The translations under genes were made by a program, and so were the position numbers. Of a stretch of DNA of 64,000 nt, positions 1 through 7,225 are shown in pieces (position 1 is the first letter of the stretch; every line of letters begins with the position of its first letter). Below the pieces are notes generated by a model that made no database searches, had not been told where the DNA came from, and saw only the letters and a program-made list of their open reading frames with translations. The stretch spans positions 124,001 to 188,000 of the forward strand of contig CBDCFM010000015.1 of the NCBI GenBank assembly GCA_965216035.1. Direction: 5' to 3'. This DNA comes from G963664115 sp965216035 (lineage in GTDB: Bacteria; Acidobacteriota; Terriglobia; 20CM-2-55-15).

Positions 1-957
1 ATGCGCCCAGGGGTGTCGAATCCCGTTGTCCCGTCCAGCGATGGGAAATCGCTCGAGTCCTTGGATCTGGCAAGCTTCGGAGTCAATCGGATGGTCGTAA
101 CCGCTGAAGGCCGTTCAGCATCCGATGCAACGGCTAGACCGCAGACTGCGGTCGTTTCATCGGAAGCTGTCGTGTCCACGAACCCGCGGCGTGAACCCAC
201 GCCTGCGACAGAGGGCCATCACCCCCTGGCCGGTCTTGCCGGGCGTTTCCCCGCTGGCAGGGAGAGTGCCTCAGTGTCTGATAGCGTCAATAGCCACACG
301 GCGACTACCCAGGCCCACCGACCTGAGGCCGCGATTCCCTCTGGCGCCGTTCTCGAATCGAAGATCACGTCAACCTACATAGTGAACGGACGGGAGATCC
401 GTCCGACGACCGCGGAGGATTCAAAAGGGATGACGTCGGATGGTTCCCTCAACACGGTCGAGACACGATCGACCCGTTCCTTTGTTCAGATGACAAGCGA
501 GATCCCGGCTGAGACGGGTGGGTCAGCCTCTCACACTGAAGCCCAACTGGCCCGACCGGCCCAGCCGGTAAAGCCTATCAACCTGCCGAAGTTCTCTCTT
601 GATCCTGCGCGGCGGGTAACCATGATGGTTGGGGAGGCCGACGCAGGTGTGCGTGTTCAGTTGAGTGAGAATCGAGGCGCAATAGCCGTTCGATTCGATG
701 CCCCGGCACTCATTCGTGCCGGTCTGGAAGCATCCATCCACAACCTTCTGGAATCGTTCACCCGCGAGCAAGTCCCGCTTTCCGGTGTCCAGTTCTCGGG
801 ACGTTTCGATACCGGAACGGATTCGGACCAACGGCATCGGGATGACGGACGCGGTTTCGGGCATGCCGCATCGGCTGTGACCGAGATTGAAGACCGCGAC
901 TTCATGACCGAGTTCGAAGCCTCCGACACCGACTCCGTCGTCAGTCTCACTGCCTAG
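1..957 (+). CDS. fliK: FliK, flagellar hook-length control protein (probably left-truncated)
   Basis: FliK is the secreted ruler that sets hook length and switches export specificity. The N-terminal two thirds (about residues 1-195) are Ser/Thr/Pro-rich and of low complexity, as usual for FliK. Residues about 205-265 form the globular C-terminal domain, with the motif VRVQLSENRGAIAVRF followed by an amphipathic stretch. The reading frame is open from base 1, so the true start is probably upstream and the visible ATG may be internal. It stops with TAG and is followed by flgD, the usual fliK-flgD-flgE order. The call rests on the C-terminal domain plus context. Confidence 0.75.
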   Translation: MRPGVSNPVVPSSDGKSLESLDLASFGVNRMVVTAEGRSASDATARPQTAVVSSEAVVSTNPRREPTPATEGHHPLAGLAGRFPAGRESASVSDSVNSHTATTQAHRPEAAIPSGAVLESKITSTYIVNGREIRPTTAEDSKGMTSDGSLNTVETRSTRSFVQMTSEIPAETGGSASHTEAQLARPAQPVKPINLPKFSLDPARRVTMMVGEADAGVRVQLSENRGAIAVRFDAPALIRAGLEASIHNLLESFTREQVPLSGVQFSGRFDTGTDSDQRHRDDGRGFGHAASAVTEIEDRDFMTEFEASDTDSVVSLTA

Positions 958-1367
958 GTAGGATTTTACTCACACGTTGTTACCACAGGGCCCAGGACGT
1001 TTCGCCGCAAAGTCATAAGGTGTAAACGGTTCTTCCCGCCAAACCATCATGAATTTCGAATGGCATTGTTGCCAAGCCTGACCGCCCTGGCCCGACTCTG
1101 CCGGGGCAGGCCTTGCTTCTTTCTTTTCGTCTTTGCAACCCTGCGTCAATGCACCTTTGCGTTTCAATTGTTTTCCTGTCGCGGCCTGAAATAGGCTACC
1201 ACCGGGTGATGAGGTGTATCGGCAAGACAGAGAGCCCACATAAGCAAAAAGTGCCAGGCGGAGAAAAGTTTCATCCAAAAGCTCGTGTCTGCATGTTGAA
1301 TATGTCTTTATTTTAAACTACTTACGCGCAAGAACCGTTCGGTCCGAAGCGTGCTTATAGTGGTGTC
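958..1367. other. Intergenic region fliK-flgD
   Basis: About 410 bases with no convincing gene. Short open frames here have no recognisable domain. The last ~60 bases are AT-rich compared with the surroundings and may hold the flgD promoter. I could not fit a sigma-54 or sigma-28 promoter or a known riboswitch with confidence. Confidence 0.4.
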
Positions 1368-1380
1368 AAGGAGCAAGATC

Positions 1381-1680
1381 ATGATTGAGAATATTACACC
1401 CCCATCCCTGACCGAGCAGGGTCCGCAAAGTACAACGTCAAAGGCCGAGGAGCAGAAGTCGCAGTTTCTGCTGTTGCTCGTCGCTCAACTGGAATCGCAG
1501 GACCCTCTCAATCCGATGGACGGTACGGAGTTTGTAGCTCAGCTGGCGCAGTTCAGCAGCCTCGAAGAATTAATCAATATCCGGGAAGTGATGGAAGACG
1601 TCCAGCAGGCCCTGGGGCAGATTGACGCAAGCGCGGGTCCAGATTCGACAGAATCGGGTGCTGCGGAAGTTTTTGCTTAA
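1381..1680 (+). CDS. flgD: FlgD, flagellar hook-capping scaffold protein
   Basis: FlgD caps the growing hook and allows FlgE subunits to assemble. The 99-residue product carries the conserved N-terminal FlgD core (FLLLLVAQLESQDPLNPMDG, then EFVAQLAQFSSLEE). It lacks the C-terminal FlgD/tudor-like domain, so it is a short, core-only version. I chose ATG 1381 rather than the upstream in-frame start at 1351 because AAGGAG (1368-1373) lies 7 bases before it. flgE follows 36 bases downstream, so co-transcription is likely. Confidence 0.9.
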   Translation: MIENITPPSLTEQGPQSTTSKAEEQKSQFLLLLVAQLESQDPLNPMDGTEFVAQLAQFSSLEELINIREVMEDVQQALGQIDASAGPDSTESGAAEVFA

Positions 1681-1716
1681 ACGAGAAATCAACTGATGGG
1701 AATTCAGGAGAATTAA

Positions 1717-3066
1717 ATGTCATTTACGACCTTTTCGACCGCCCTGTCTGGGCTTCAAAGCAACACTGTGGGATTGAACGCTGTCGGTAACAACCTCGCA
1801 AACCTGAATACTGTTGCATACAAGGCGACCAACATCACGTTCCAGGACGTGCTTGGAGAATCGATTACAGGTGCCGATGGTAACGGCGCCAACATTGGAT
1901 TGGGCGTGCAGCTCGGCCGCGTGTCATCGGTATTTAACCAGGGCGGTCTGGAAACGACGAACAGCCCAACGGACGTTGCAATTCAGGGAACAGGTTTCTT
2001 CGTGGTCAGCGATGGCACTGCACAGCTCTACACGCGGGCGGGCAACTTCCACGTCGATGCTGAAGGCAAACTGGTGACGCCGACTGGACACAAAGTCCAG
2101 GGTTTCCCCAGGGATCCGATCACAGGGATTATAGATACCAACAGTGAGCTCGCTGACATCACGATCCTGACCAAATCCGGAAATTCAAAAGCAACATCAG
2201 AGTTTGAGCTGGCCCTCAATCTGGATGGGGGCGCCGCGGTCGGCGAAACTTTTTCAACGGCGACCCCAATTTTCGATCCCCTGGGTCAATCCCACCTGGC
2301 TACTCTTGAATTCGTCAAGACGGCGGTGACCGCGACAGACGCGACCTGGTCCTTCGACATCACTATCCCTGAAACAGACCTGATAGGTATCCCCGCGACC
2401 AGTACGAATAGGTTCAGCTTGCTTACCGGAGCGGTCGCCACGACACCGCCGGCAGCCGGGTCCCTGGTCTTCGACAGCAACGGCACTCTGATATCGGTCT
2501 ACACGGGGGCGGCGCCCAGTCCGCTGCCGCCGGTCGCTGATCTGCCCGTTCCGCCGCCCGCCGTGACGATACCGTCGTTCTCGAACAGTGGGACACTGAA
2601 TCCATCGGGCACGGTGTGGAAGTTGGTCTCGGCCAGTGGCGACCCCAACGCGACTGGGTTGGCGTCAGCCAGTAACATATCGTTCAGCCACCAGGACGGC
2701 GTCGCTCCCGGAGACATGAAAACATTGTCGATTCTGCCGGATGGGGCGGTCGCCGGTCTCTTCAGCAACGGAGTCACCTTGGAAGTGGCCAAGATCGCCA
2801 TTGCTCAGTTCAACAACCAAGACGGTTTGACGCAGCAAGGTAACGGCCTCTTCGCCGAGTCGACGGCATTGGGATCGCTCTTGTTGGGAATCCCGGGACA
2901 GGGCGGCTGTGGCCGACTGGTGGGAGGTGCACTGGAGCTGTCGAACGTCGATCTGGCCAACGAGTTCACGAAGATCATCACCTACCAGCGGGGTTATCAG
3001 GCGAACGCACGGATGATCAGTTCCACTGACGAGATTCTGCAGGAAACGATGAATTTGAATCGATAA
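1717..3066 (+). CDS. flgE: FlgE, flagellar hook protein
   Basis: FlgE is the structural subunit of the hook, outside the cell. The 449-residue product begins with the flagellar rod/hook N-terminal helix motif (SGLQSNTVGLNAVGNNLANLNTVAYK), has a central FlgE D2-type beta region, and ends with the conserved C-terminal helix (VDLANEFTKIITYQRGYQAN, then DEILQETMNL). The length is normal for the family. AGGAG at 1706-1710 supports the ATG. Residues about 255-295 are an Ala/Pro/Thr-rich insertion. Confidence 0.95.
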   Translation: MSFTTFSTALSGLQSNTVGLNAVGNNLANLNTVAYKATNITFQDVLGESITGADGNGANIGLGVQLGRVSSVFNQGGLETTNSPTDVAIQGTGFFVVSDGTAQLYTRAGNFHVDAEGKLVTPTGHKVQGFPRDPITGIIDTNSELADITILTKSGNSKATSEFELALNLDGGAAVGETFSTATPIFDPLGQSHLATLEFVKTAVTATDATWSFDITIPETDLIGIPATSTNRFSLLTGAVATTPPAAGSLVFDSNGTLISVYTGAAPSPLPPVADLPVPPPAVTIPSFSNSGTLNPSGTVWKLVSASGDPNATGLASASNISFSHQDGVAPGDMKTLSILPDGAVAGLFSNGVTLEVAKIAIAQFNNQDGLTQQGNGLFAESTALGSLLLGIPGQGGCGRLVGGALELSNVDLANEFTKIITYQRGYQANARMISSTDEILQETMNLNR

Positions 3067-3079
3067 CAGGAAGTGACGC

Positions 3080-3178
3080 GTGACAAGTGACACGTCGGAT
3101 TGCTTGGTGTGTCACTTGTCACCGACCACTCGACGTCCTCGGCTCCAACAAGTGTCGCCGCTGTTTGTCACTTGTCAC
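3080..3178. repeat. Inverted repeat and third half-site after flgE
   Basis: A perfect 14-bp inverted repeat, GTGACAAGTGACAC at 3080-3093 and GTGTCACTTGTCAC at 3109-3122, has a 15-base loop and starts 14 bases after the flgE stop. A third partial copy, TGTCACTTGTCAC, lies at 3166-3178. There is no T-run behind it, so it is not a standard intrinsic terminator. It could be a processed 3' hairpin or a repeated operator upstream of the small gene at 3209. Confidence 0.55.
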
Positions 3179-3208
3179 TTCAGAAGGGAATTGCTACCGT
3201 CGAAAGCC

Positions 3209-3427
3209 ATGATTGAAGATAACGCTCCCTCATCTGAGGAACTGGAATACTTAAGGGCAGCCATACACGACCTGAACAATCGGGTCGGCGTGATACTGAC
3301 GTCGTCAGAACTGTTGAAGCTGGACGCTGCTGAAGGCCAGGTAAAAGCCCGTTACGAGGTGATCGAGCAGAAGGCGTTGGAGGCTCGGGAAATTCTTCGA
3401 GGGATGTCACATCGCTATTTCGACTGA
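3209..3427 (+). CDS. Small protein with histidine-kinase DHp-like helix
   Basis: A 72-residue protein starting at ATG 3209; the frame is open further upstream but that part overlaps the inverted repeats. The central motif IHDLNNRVGVILTSSELL matches the H-box of histidine-kinase dimerisation/phosphoacceptor domains, with a candidate phospho-His. A second helix follows (RYEVIEQKALEAREILRGM). No ATPase domain is present, so it cannot autophosphorylate in the usual way. Lying between flgE and fliL, it may be a phosphotransfer or kinase-binding module for motility control. That role is inference. Confidence 0.55.
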   Translation: MIEDNAPSSEELEYLRAAIHDLNNRVGVILTSSELLKLDAAEGQVKARYEVIEQKALEAREILRGMSHRYFD

Positions 3428-3529
3428 CCGGCCTTCGTCGGCCTTGACCCCGGTTACCGCTCACGCCATTAGTTGTAGGTGCCGATGGCCGCTTGACCGG
3501 ACGCCAGCCACGACACGTCAATAGTCCAT

Positions 3530-3710
3530 AGCGGCGACACTGGTGGAGCCGTCAACGGTCACACTCGCTGGAGCCGCCAACGGTCACACTCGTGGAGCCG
3601 CCAATGGTCCCGCCAAGGGTGTAGCGGCGACACTGGCTGGAGCCGCCAACGGTCACACTCGTGGAGCCGCCAATGGTCCCGCCAATGGTCCCGCCAATAG
3701 CCTTGCCAGT
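3530..3710. repeat. Minisatellite-like tandem repeats upstream of fliL
   Basis: Degenerate direct repeats built from GGAGCCGCCAACGGTCACAC and GGTCCCGCCAAT units. A larger block, starting GGCGACACTGG and running to TCCCGCCAA, occurs twice (about 3533-3623 and 3629-3690). Both strands are open over parts of it, encoding low-complexity AANGHTRGAANGPA-type or WRDHWRLHECDRW-type peptides, which I regard as by-products. Confidence 0.6.
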
Positions 3711-3757
3711 GGGTCAAGCCCTTGGCGCGTTCTGAGGTTTGTTGACGGTTTGGATGT

Positions 3758-3833
3758 CGGACCGGTGTCGGTCCGGTTCTGTAGTTTGGACTTGAAAGTC
3801 CCGTAACCTTCCTATTACCAGCATTTTGCTGGT
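3758..3833 (+). promoter_or_regulatory. Three consecutive hairpins in the fliL leader
   Basis: Three perfect hairpins follow one another within 76 bases: CGGACCG-gtgt-CGGTCCG (3758-3775), GGACTT-ga-AAGTCC (3788-3801) and ACCAGCA-ttt-TGCTGGT (3817-3833). They lie 80-155 bases before the fliL start. A structured 5' leader or an attenuator is possible. I do not recognise a known riboswitch class. Confidence 0.4.
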
Positions 3834-3913
3834 CCGATCCAATGCGCCTGTGAACCTTGGAACATCGCGTGCATTTCCGTGTGCACGGTAAACCAGATTC
3901 ACGGAGGCATTTT

Positions 3914-4468
3914 GTGTCAGACGAAGAACAAGTTGTAGCTGGAGCATCCGAACCGTCTTCGGGCAGAGCAAAGGGTTTCGCACCATTGGTCGCAAAGGCA
4001 TTGGCGCTTGTGATTCTTGTTCTTGCGGCAAGCGCGGGCGGTGGTGTGGTGTCCTGGGTTCTCCTCAGTCGAAGCGGTGTCATCTCGGGAGCGGGGGCCG
4101 AAGATCATCCCGGCGTTGATGGCGAAGCCGCTGCCCTGCGTGAGCTCATGGAAAACGGAGCCGTCATCCCAATGGAACCCTTCGTTGTAAACCTTGCGGA
4201 TACGGATTTTCCCCGCTACCTCAGGGTGAGTGTCAGTTTGATGGTGGACGACAAGACGATGGTGGAAGAAGTCTTCGAGAACACTGCGGTCCTGTCAAAG
4301 TCCCGCGACATCATCTTGCAGATGCTCAGCCGGCAAACGTCGGAAGAGATCCTTGGCGAAGAAGGAAAAAATCATCTTCGCGCTGAAATCCTCGAGAGCC
4401 TCGAACCCTATTTCCACGAACCTAAAGTTGTTGATGTCATGTTCACAGAGTTCGTTATTCAGTTATGA
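3914..4468 (+). CDS. fliL: FliL, flagellar basal-body-associated protein
   Basis: FliL is a single-pass inner-membrane protein next to the stator and supports torque generation. The 184-residue product has a short cytoplasmic N-terminus, one membrane segment (LVAKALALVILVLAASAGGG) and the periplasmic FliL domain (MEPFVVNLAD, then FPRYLRVSVSLM and IILQMLSRQTSEEI). I chose GTG 3914 because GGAGG (3903-3907) lies 6 bases before it; an in-frame ATG at 3857 has no such site. The stop overlaps the fliN start (ATGA). motA and motB, often placed before fliL, are not in the window. Confidence 0.9.
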   Translation: MSDEEQVVAGASEPSSGRAKGFAPLVAKALALVILVLAASAGGGVVSWVLLSRSGVISGAGAEDHPGVDGEAAALRELMENGAVIPMEPFVVNLADTDFPRYLRVSVSLMVDDKTMVEEVFENTAVLSKSRDIILQMLSRQTSEEILGEEGKNHLRAEILESLEPYFHEPKVVDVMFTEFVIQL

Positions 4469-4830
4469 CCGACCAGGATCTTGCCCAGATTCCAGGTGGG
4501 GGACTTGCAGCCCCAGAGGTTCCCGAAGCCCCTTCGGCAGCCACAGCGCCTTTGGCGCCGCCGGTCGCCACCCGAACGCCTGCAATGCCCAATTCGAACC
4601 CCTTGAAGGCGTTCGCGGACGTGCCGTTTCGGCTGACGATTGAGATCGGGCGGTTGCGGGTGTCGCTTAAGGCGCTTGCAGGACTCAAGCTGGGCAAGGT
4701 TTTCCGTATTGGCAAGCCGGCTGGAGAGCCCTTCGAAATCTGCGCAAACGGGCAACCCGTTGCGCGAGGTGAAGTCGTTGCCGTCGAGGACAGCGCGGGA
4801 GTCAGAATCACAGAAATCACCCCGCTGTGA
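4465..4830 (+). CDS. fliN: FliN-like flagellar C-ring switch protein
   Basis: FliN forms the lower C-ring of the flagellar switch. Residues about 1-45 are Pro/Ala-rich. Residues about 50-120 are a SpoA/FliN domain (FRLTIEIGRLRVSLKALAGL, then FEICANGQPVARGEVVAVED). The length of 121 fits FliN rather than FliM, which is about 330 residues with an extra CheC-like domain. It overlaps fliL by four bases. No fliM is present at its usual place. Confidence 0.88.
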   Translation: MTDQDLAQIPGGGLAAPEVPEAPSAATAPLAPPVATRTPAMPNSNPLKAFADVPFRLTIEIGRLRVSLKALAGLKLGKVFRIGKPAGEPFEICANGQPVARGEVVAVEDSAGVRITEITPL

Positions 4831-4840
4831 GTGTGAAGTA

Positions 4841-5077
4841 ATGCTTTACATAGAAGTCATAGGAGCACTCGTTCTGATTGCCGGAGTGATGATCTTTGGT
4901 TTGAAATTCCTCAAGAAATATGTGCCATCGATGGCTGGTCCGACCAGTATGGCCGTAATCGAACAGCTTCATCTCGGCGATCGTTGCCGTGTCATGGTCG
5001 TTAAAGTTCGCGACGACGAGCTCCTCCTTGGAGTGACTCGAGAAGCTGTTTCTATTCTCGAAAAACTTCCTAAATGA
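4841..5077 (+). CDS. fliO: FliO, flagellar export assembly protein (short)
   Basis: FliO helps FliP assemble into the export gate. The 78-residue product starts at ATG 4841 with one membrane segment (VIGALVLIAGVMIFGLKFLKK) followed by a soluble FliO/YscJ-type beta domain (MAVIEQLHLGDRCRVMVVKV, then LLLGVT). The size and the position between fliN and fliP, with an ATGA overlap to fliP, support the call. Open sequence upstream in this frame belongs to the shadow of fliN. Confidence 0.85.
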   Translation: MLYIEVIGALVLIAGVMIFGLKFLKKYVPSMAGPTSMAVIEQLHLGDRCRVMVVKVRDDELLLGVTREAVSILEKLPK

Positions 5078-5314
5078 ATTTTCTCCCTCCACCCTTTTTC
5101 CTGGTGCTCCTGCAGACGACGCCCAATATCAGCATCGATGTAAGCGGCGGCGACGGTCAAATTCAGATGAATCTGCCCGTGCAGATGCTGATCCTGCTCA
5201 CGCTCCTGACTTTTCTGCCGTCGATCATCATCTCGCTCTCGTCATTCACACGAATCATCATCGTTTTCCATTTTCTCCGCCAGACCCTTGGAACCCAGGA
5301 AGCTCCTTCGAATC
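5074..5314 (+). pseudogene. fliP: FliP, export-gate protein, truncated by IS
   Basis: FliP is the core export-gate membrane protein, normally 220-260 residues. Only about 80 remain: a short periplasmic N-terminus, one membrane segment (PVQMLILLTLLTFLPSIIIS) and the family signature SFTRIIIVFHFLRQTLGTQ. At base 5315 the IS begins and the frame runs out inside it. The rest of fliP is not found after either IS copy. If the assembly is right and there is no second fliP, flagellar export is abolished. Confidence 0.9.
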
Positions 5315-6418
5315 GACCTTGTTGCATGGATCATCCCGAAGGATGTCTTATCATTGTGTTTTTCAACACCGGGGATAACTTAGATGCCACATAAGTTCAA
5401 CGCAGCCCGACGACACAAGTTTGATAAGGCACAGTACCGGGTGATCAACTGGGCGGAATATAACGAGAGCCTGCGCCAGCGGGGTGATCTGACGATCTGG
5501 GTCAGTGATGAGGCTCAAAGTGTGTGGCGCGCGCCGCGCCGCACGTCACGGGGTGGCCAGCGGAGATACTCGGATTTGGCGATCGAGACATGCCTGACGC
5601 TGCGCACGGCGTATCGGCTTGGGTTGCGACAAACGCAGGGGCTGATGGGTTCCATTGGCACGCTCATGGGGCTGGATATACGGGTGCCGGATTACTCCAC
5701 ACTGTCGCGTCGCGCAAACGGCTTGAGCATCGCTCAGGTGATGAGGCAAGCCGGGTCTGTGCCTGTCCATCTGGTGGTGGACAGTATCGGCCTCAAGATC
5801 TTCGGAGAAGGAGAATGGCTTGCGCAGAAGCATAAAACCAGGGGAATACGCCGCCGCTGGCGCAAACTCCACCTCGGACTGGACCTCCATAGCGGTGCGA
5901 TTGTTTGCGCCAATCTGACTCACGATGACGTTGGAGACAGCACCGCCTTACCCGGGCTCCTGGATCAACTCGATGCCCCTGTCACGGGCTTTCTGGCGGA
6001 CGGCGCCTATGATGGAGCGTCCACACGGGATCTGCTGAGGGAACGGTATGGGGAGACCCTGGATGTGGTTATACCGCCTCCAAAGAACGCAGTGACCCGA
6101 CCGCAATCAGCGCGGGATCCAACCGTTCGGGATCGCCATATTGCCGAGATCCGCAGCAACGGCCGCATGGCCTGGCAAGTGGCCACAGGGTACAACCCGC
6201 GCAGCCGGATAGAAACGCAGATCGGCCGGTGGAAGAGCGTCATCGGCCCCAGACTCAGATCCCGCAGCTTCTCCAGGCAGATCACGGAGATCCAGGTCGG
6301 CCAGAAAGTCCTGAACACAATGACCGCACTCGGACGGCCTGTGTTCGAACGTATCGCCTGACGCTACCGCTTGGGAAAGGGCGAATTCCATCTCCGCCCC
6401 GATCTATGCAACAACGCT
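5315..6418 (+). mobile_element. IS5-family (IS903-like) insertion sequence, copy 1
   Basis: A 1104-bp element. Its left end is GACCTTGTTGCATGGATC and its right end, read inward, is AGCGTTGTTGCATAGATC, giving 18-bp imperfect terminal inverted repeats that resemble the IS903 pattern. The nine bases outside the ends (CTTCGAATC left, CATCTGGAT right) do not match, so there is no target duplication. It cuts fliP on the left and a CD-NTase gene on the right. Copy 2 lies at 21931-23034 in the same orientation with only a handful of base differences. Confidence 0.9.
5384..6361 (+). CDS. IS5-family DDE transposase (copy 1, possibly impaired)
   Basis: A 325-residue DDE transposase. Catalytic residues can be placed at D133 (VVDSIGLK), D206 (LADGAYDG) and E277 within the Y(2)R(3)E(6)K signature (Y270, R273, E277, K284). 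It differs from copy 2 at residue 135 (Ile instead of Thr, two after the first Asp) and residue 272 (Pro instead of Leu, inside the Y-R-E-K signature). Both changes hit the active-site surroundings, so this copy may be inactive. The N-terminal region is a helical DNA-binding part. Confidence 0.92.
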   Translation: MPHKFNAARRHKFDKAQYRVINWAEYNESLRQRGDLTIWVSDEAQSVWRAPRRTSRGGQRRYSDLAIETCLTLRTAYRLGLRQTQGLMGSIGTLMGLDIRVPDYSTLSRRANGLSIAQVMRQAGSVPVHLVVDSIGLKIFGEGEWLAQKHKTRGIRRRWRKLHLGLDLHSGAIVCANLTHDDVGDSTALPGLLDQLDAPVTGFLADGAYDGASTRDLLRERYGETLDVVIPPPKNAVTRPQSARDPTVRDRHIAEIRSNGRMAWQVATGYNPRSRIETQIGRWKSVIGPRLRSRSFSRQITEIQVGQKVLNTMTALGRPVFERIA

Positions 6419-7219
6419 CATCTGGATGTGCTCCCGGCAATCCCGGATGATCGCGGTTGGCTTGTTGCCCTCGGCGTGCCAAAGGAGTGGGCGGAGACTG
6501 CAATCTTACTGACCGACCGCAAGACCTGGAGCGAGCCCTACTCAGAGTGGCCGCGAAGCAATCCAAAGGGATACATTGCCTGGTTCAAGGACCGCATGCG
6601 TGTGAGCCTCAAAGAGGCCAAGCAACTCCGGGCGATGGAAATACACGCAGAGGTGGAGGAAATCGAAGACTTCGACGTCCGCACCCCGCTTCAGCGGCTT
6701 ATCCAGATCCTCAAGCGCCACCGAGACGTGCGCTTCAACGACGATGAAGATAAGCCGATCTCGATCATCATCACCACGCTCGCCGCACAGGCTTACAACA
6801 ACGAAAGCGACCTCGCGGATGCCGTGCTGGACGTGGTACCTCGCATGCGCGCTTACATCGAGAATCGAGACGGCGCATGGTGGGTGCCGAATCCCGTGAA
6901 CCCGGAGGAGAACTTCGCCGACAAGTGGACAGAAACACCGCGCAAGGCAGAGCTGTTCTTCGAATGGCTCAGTGTACTAGAGCAGGAGTACACCGAGCTC
7001 CTAACGGACCAAGGATTTGCGAATATCGGAGACTATCTGCACGAAGCCTTTGGCAAACGTGACGCCGAAGCCGTGATGGAAAAGCACTCCAATAAGAAGC
7101 CTCTCCAGGAAAGTGCAGCCGCAGTTGCGCCAATAGTACTCGCGCCGCGTAAATCCGAGCGCCCAACAACTCCGGTGATCGAGCTTCCGTCGCGACCAAG
7201 TAAGCCATGGAGCCCCTGA
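6419..7219 (+). pseudogene. CBASS CD-NTase (cyclic oligonucleotide synthase), N-terminus lost to IS
   Basis: CD-NTases make cyclic nucleotides after phage infection to trigger a CBASS effector. The remaining ~266 residues start immediately after the IS end with HLDVLPAIPD, which I take to be the third catalytic Asp motif. The glycine-rich motif and the first two Asp residues are gone. The C-terminal part is well kept: NPKGYIAWFKDRM, TPLQRLIQILKRHRD, ISIIITTLAAQAY, WWVPNPVNPEENFADKW. The open frame borrows a start inside the IS (6371), but the product cannot be catalytic. The E2-like gene follows 6 bases downstream. Confidence 0.82.
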
Positions 7220-7225
7220 CCCATC

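Noticed and set aside
958..1367. Riboswitch or sigma-54 promoter before flgD
   Set aside because: TGGCAT-N-TGCC spacing does not fit sigma-54, and I found no match to the conserved core of a c-di-GMP riboswitch.
3559..4083. - strand frame with WRDHWRLHECDRW repeats
   Set aside because: It results from the minisatellite and overlaps fliL; no ribosome site and no family.
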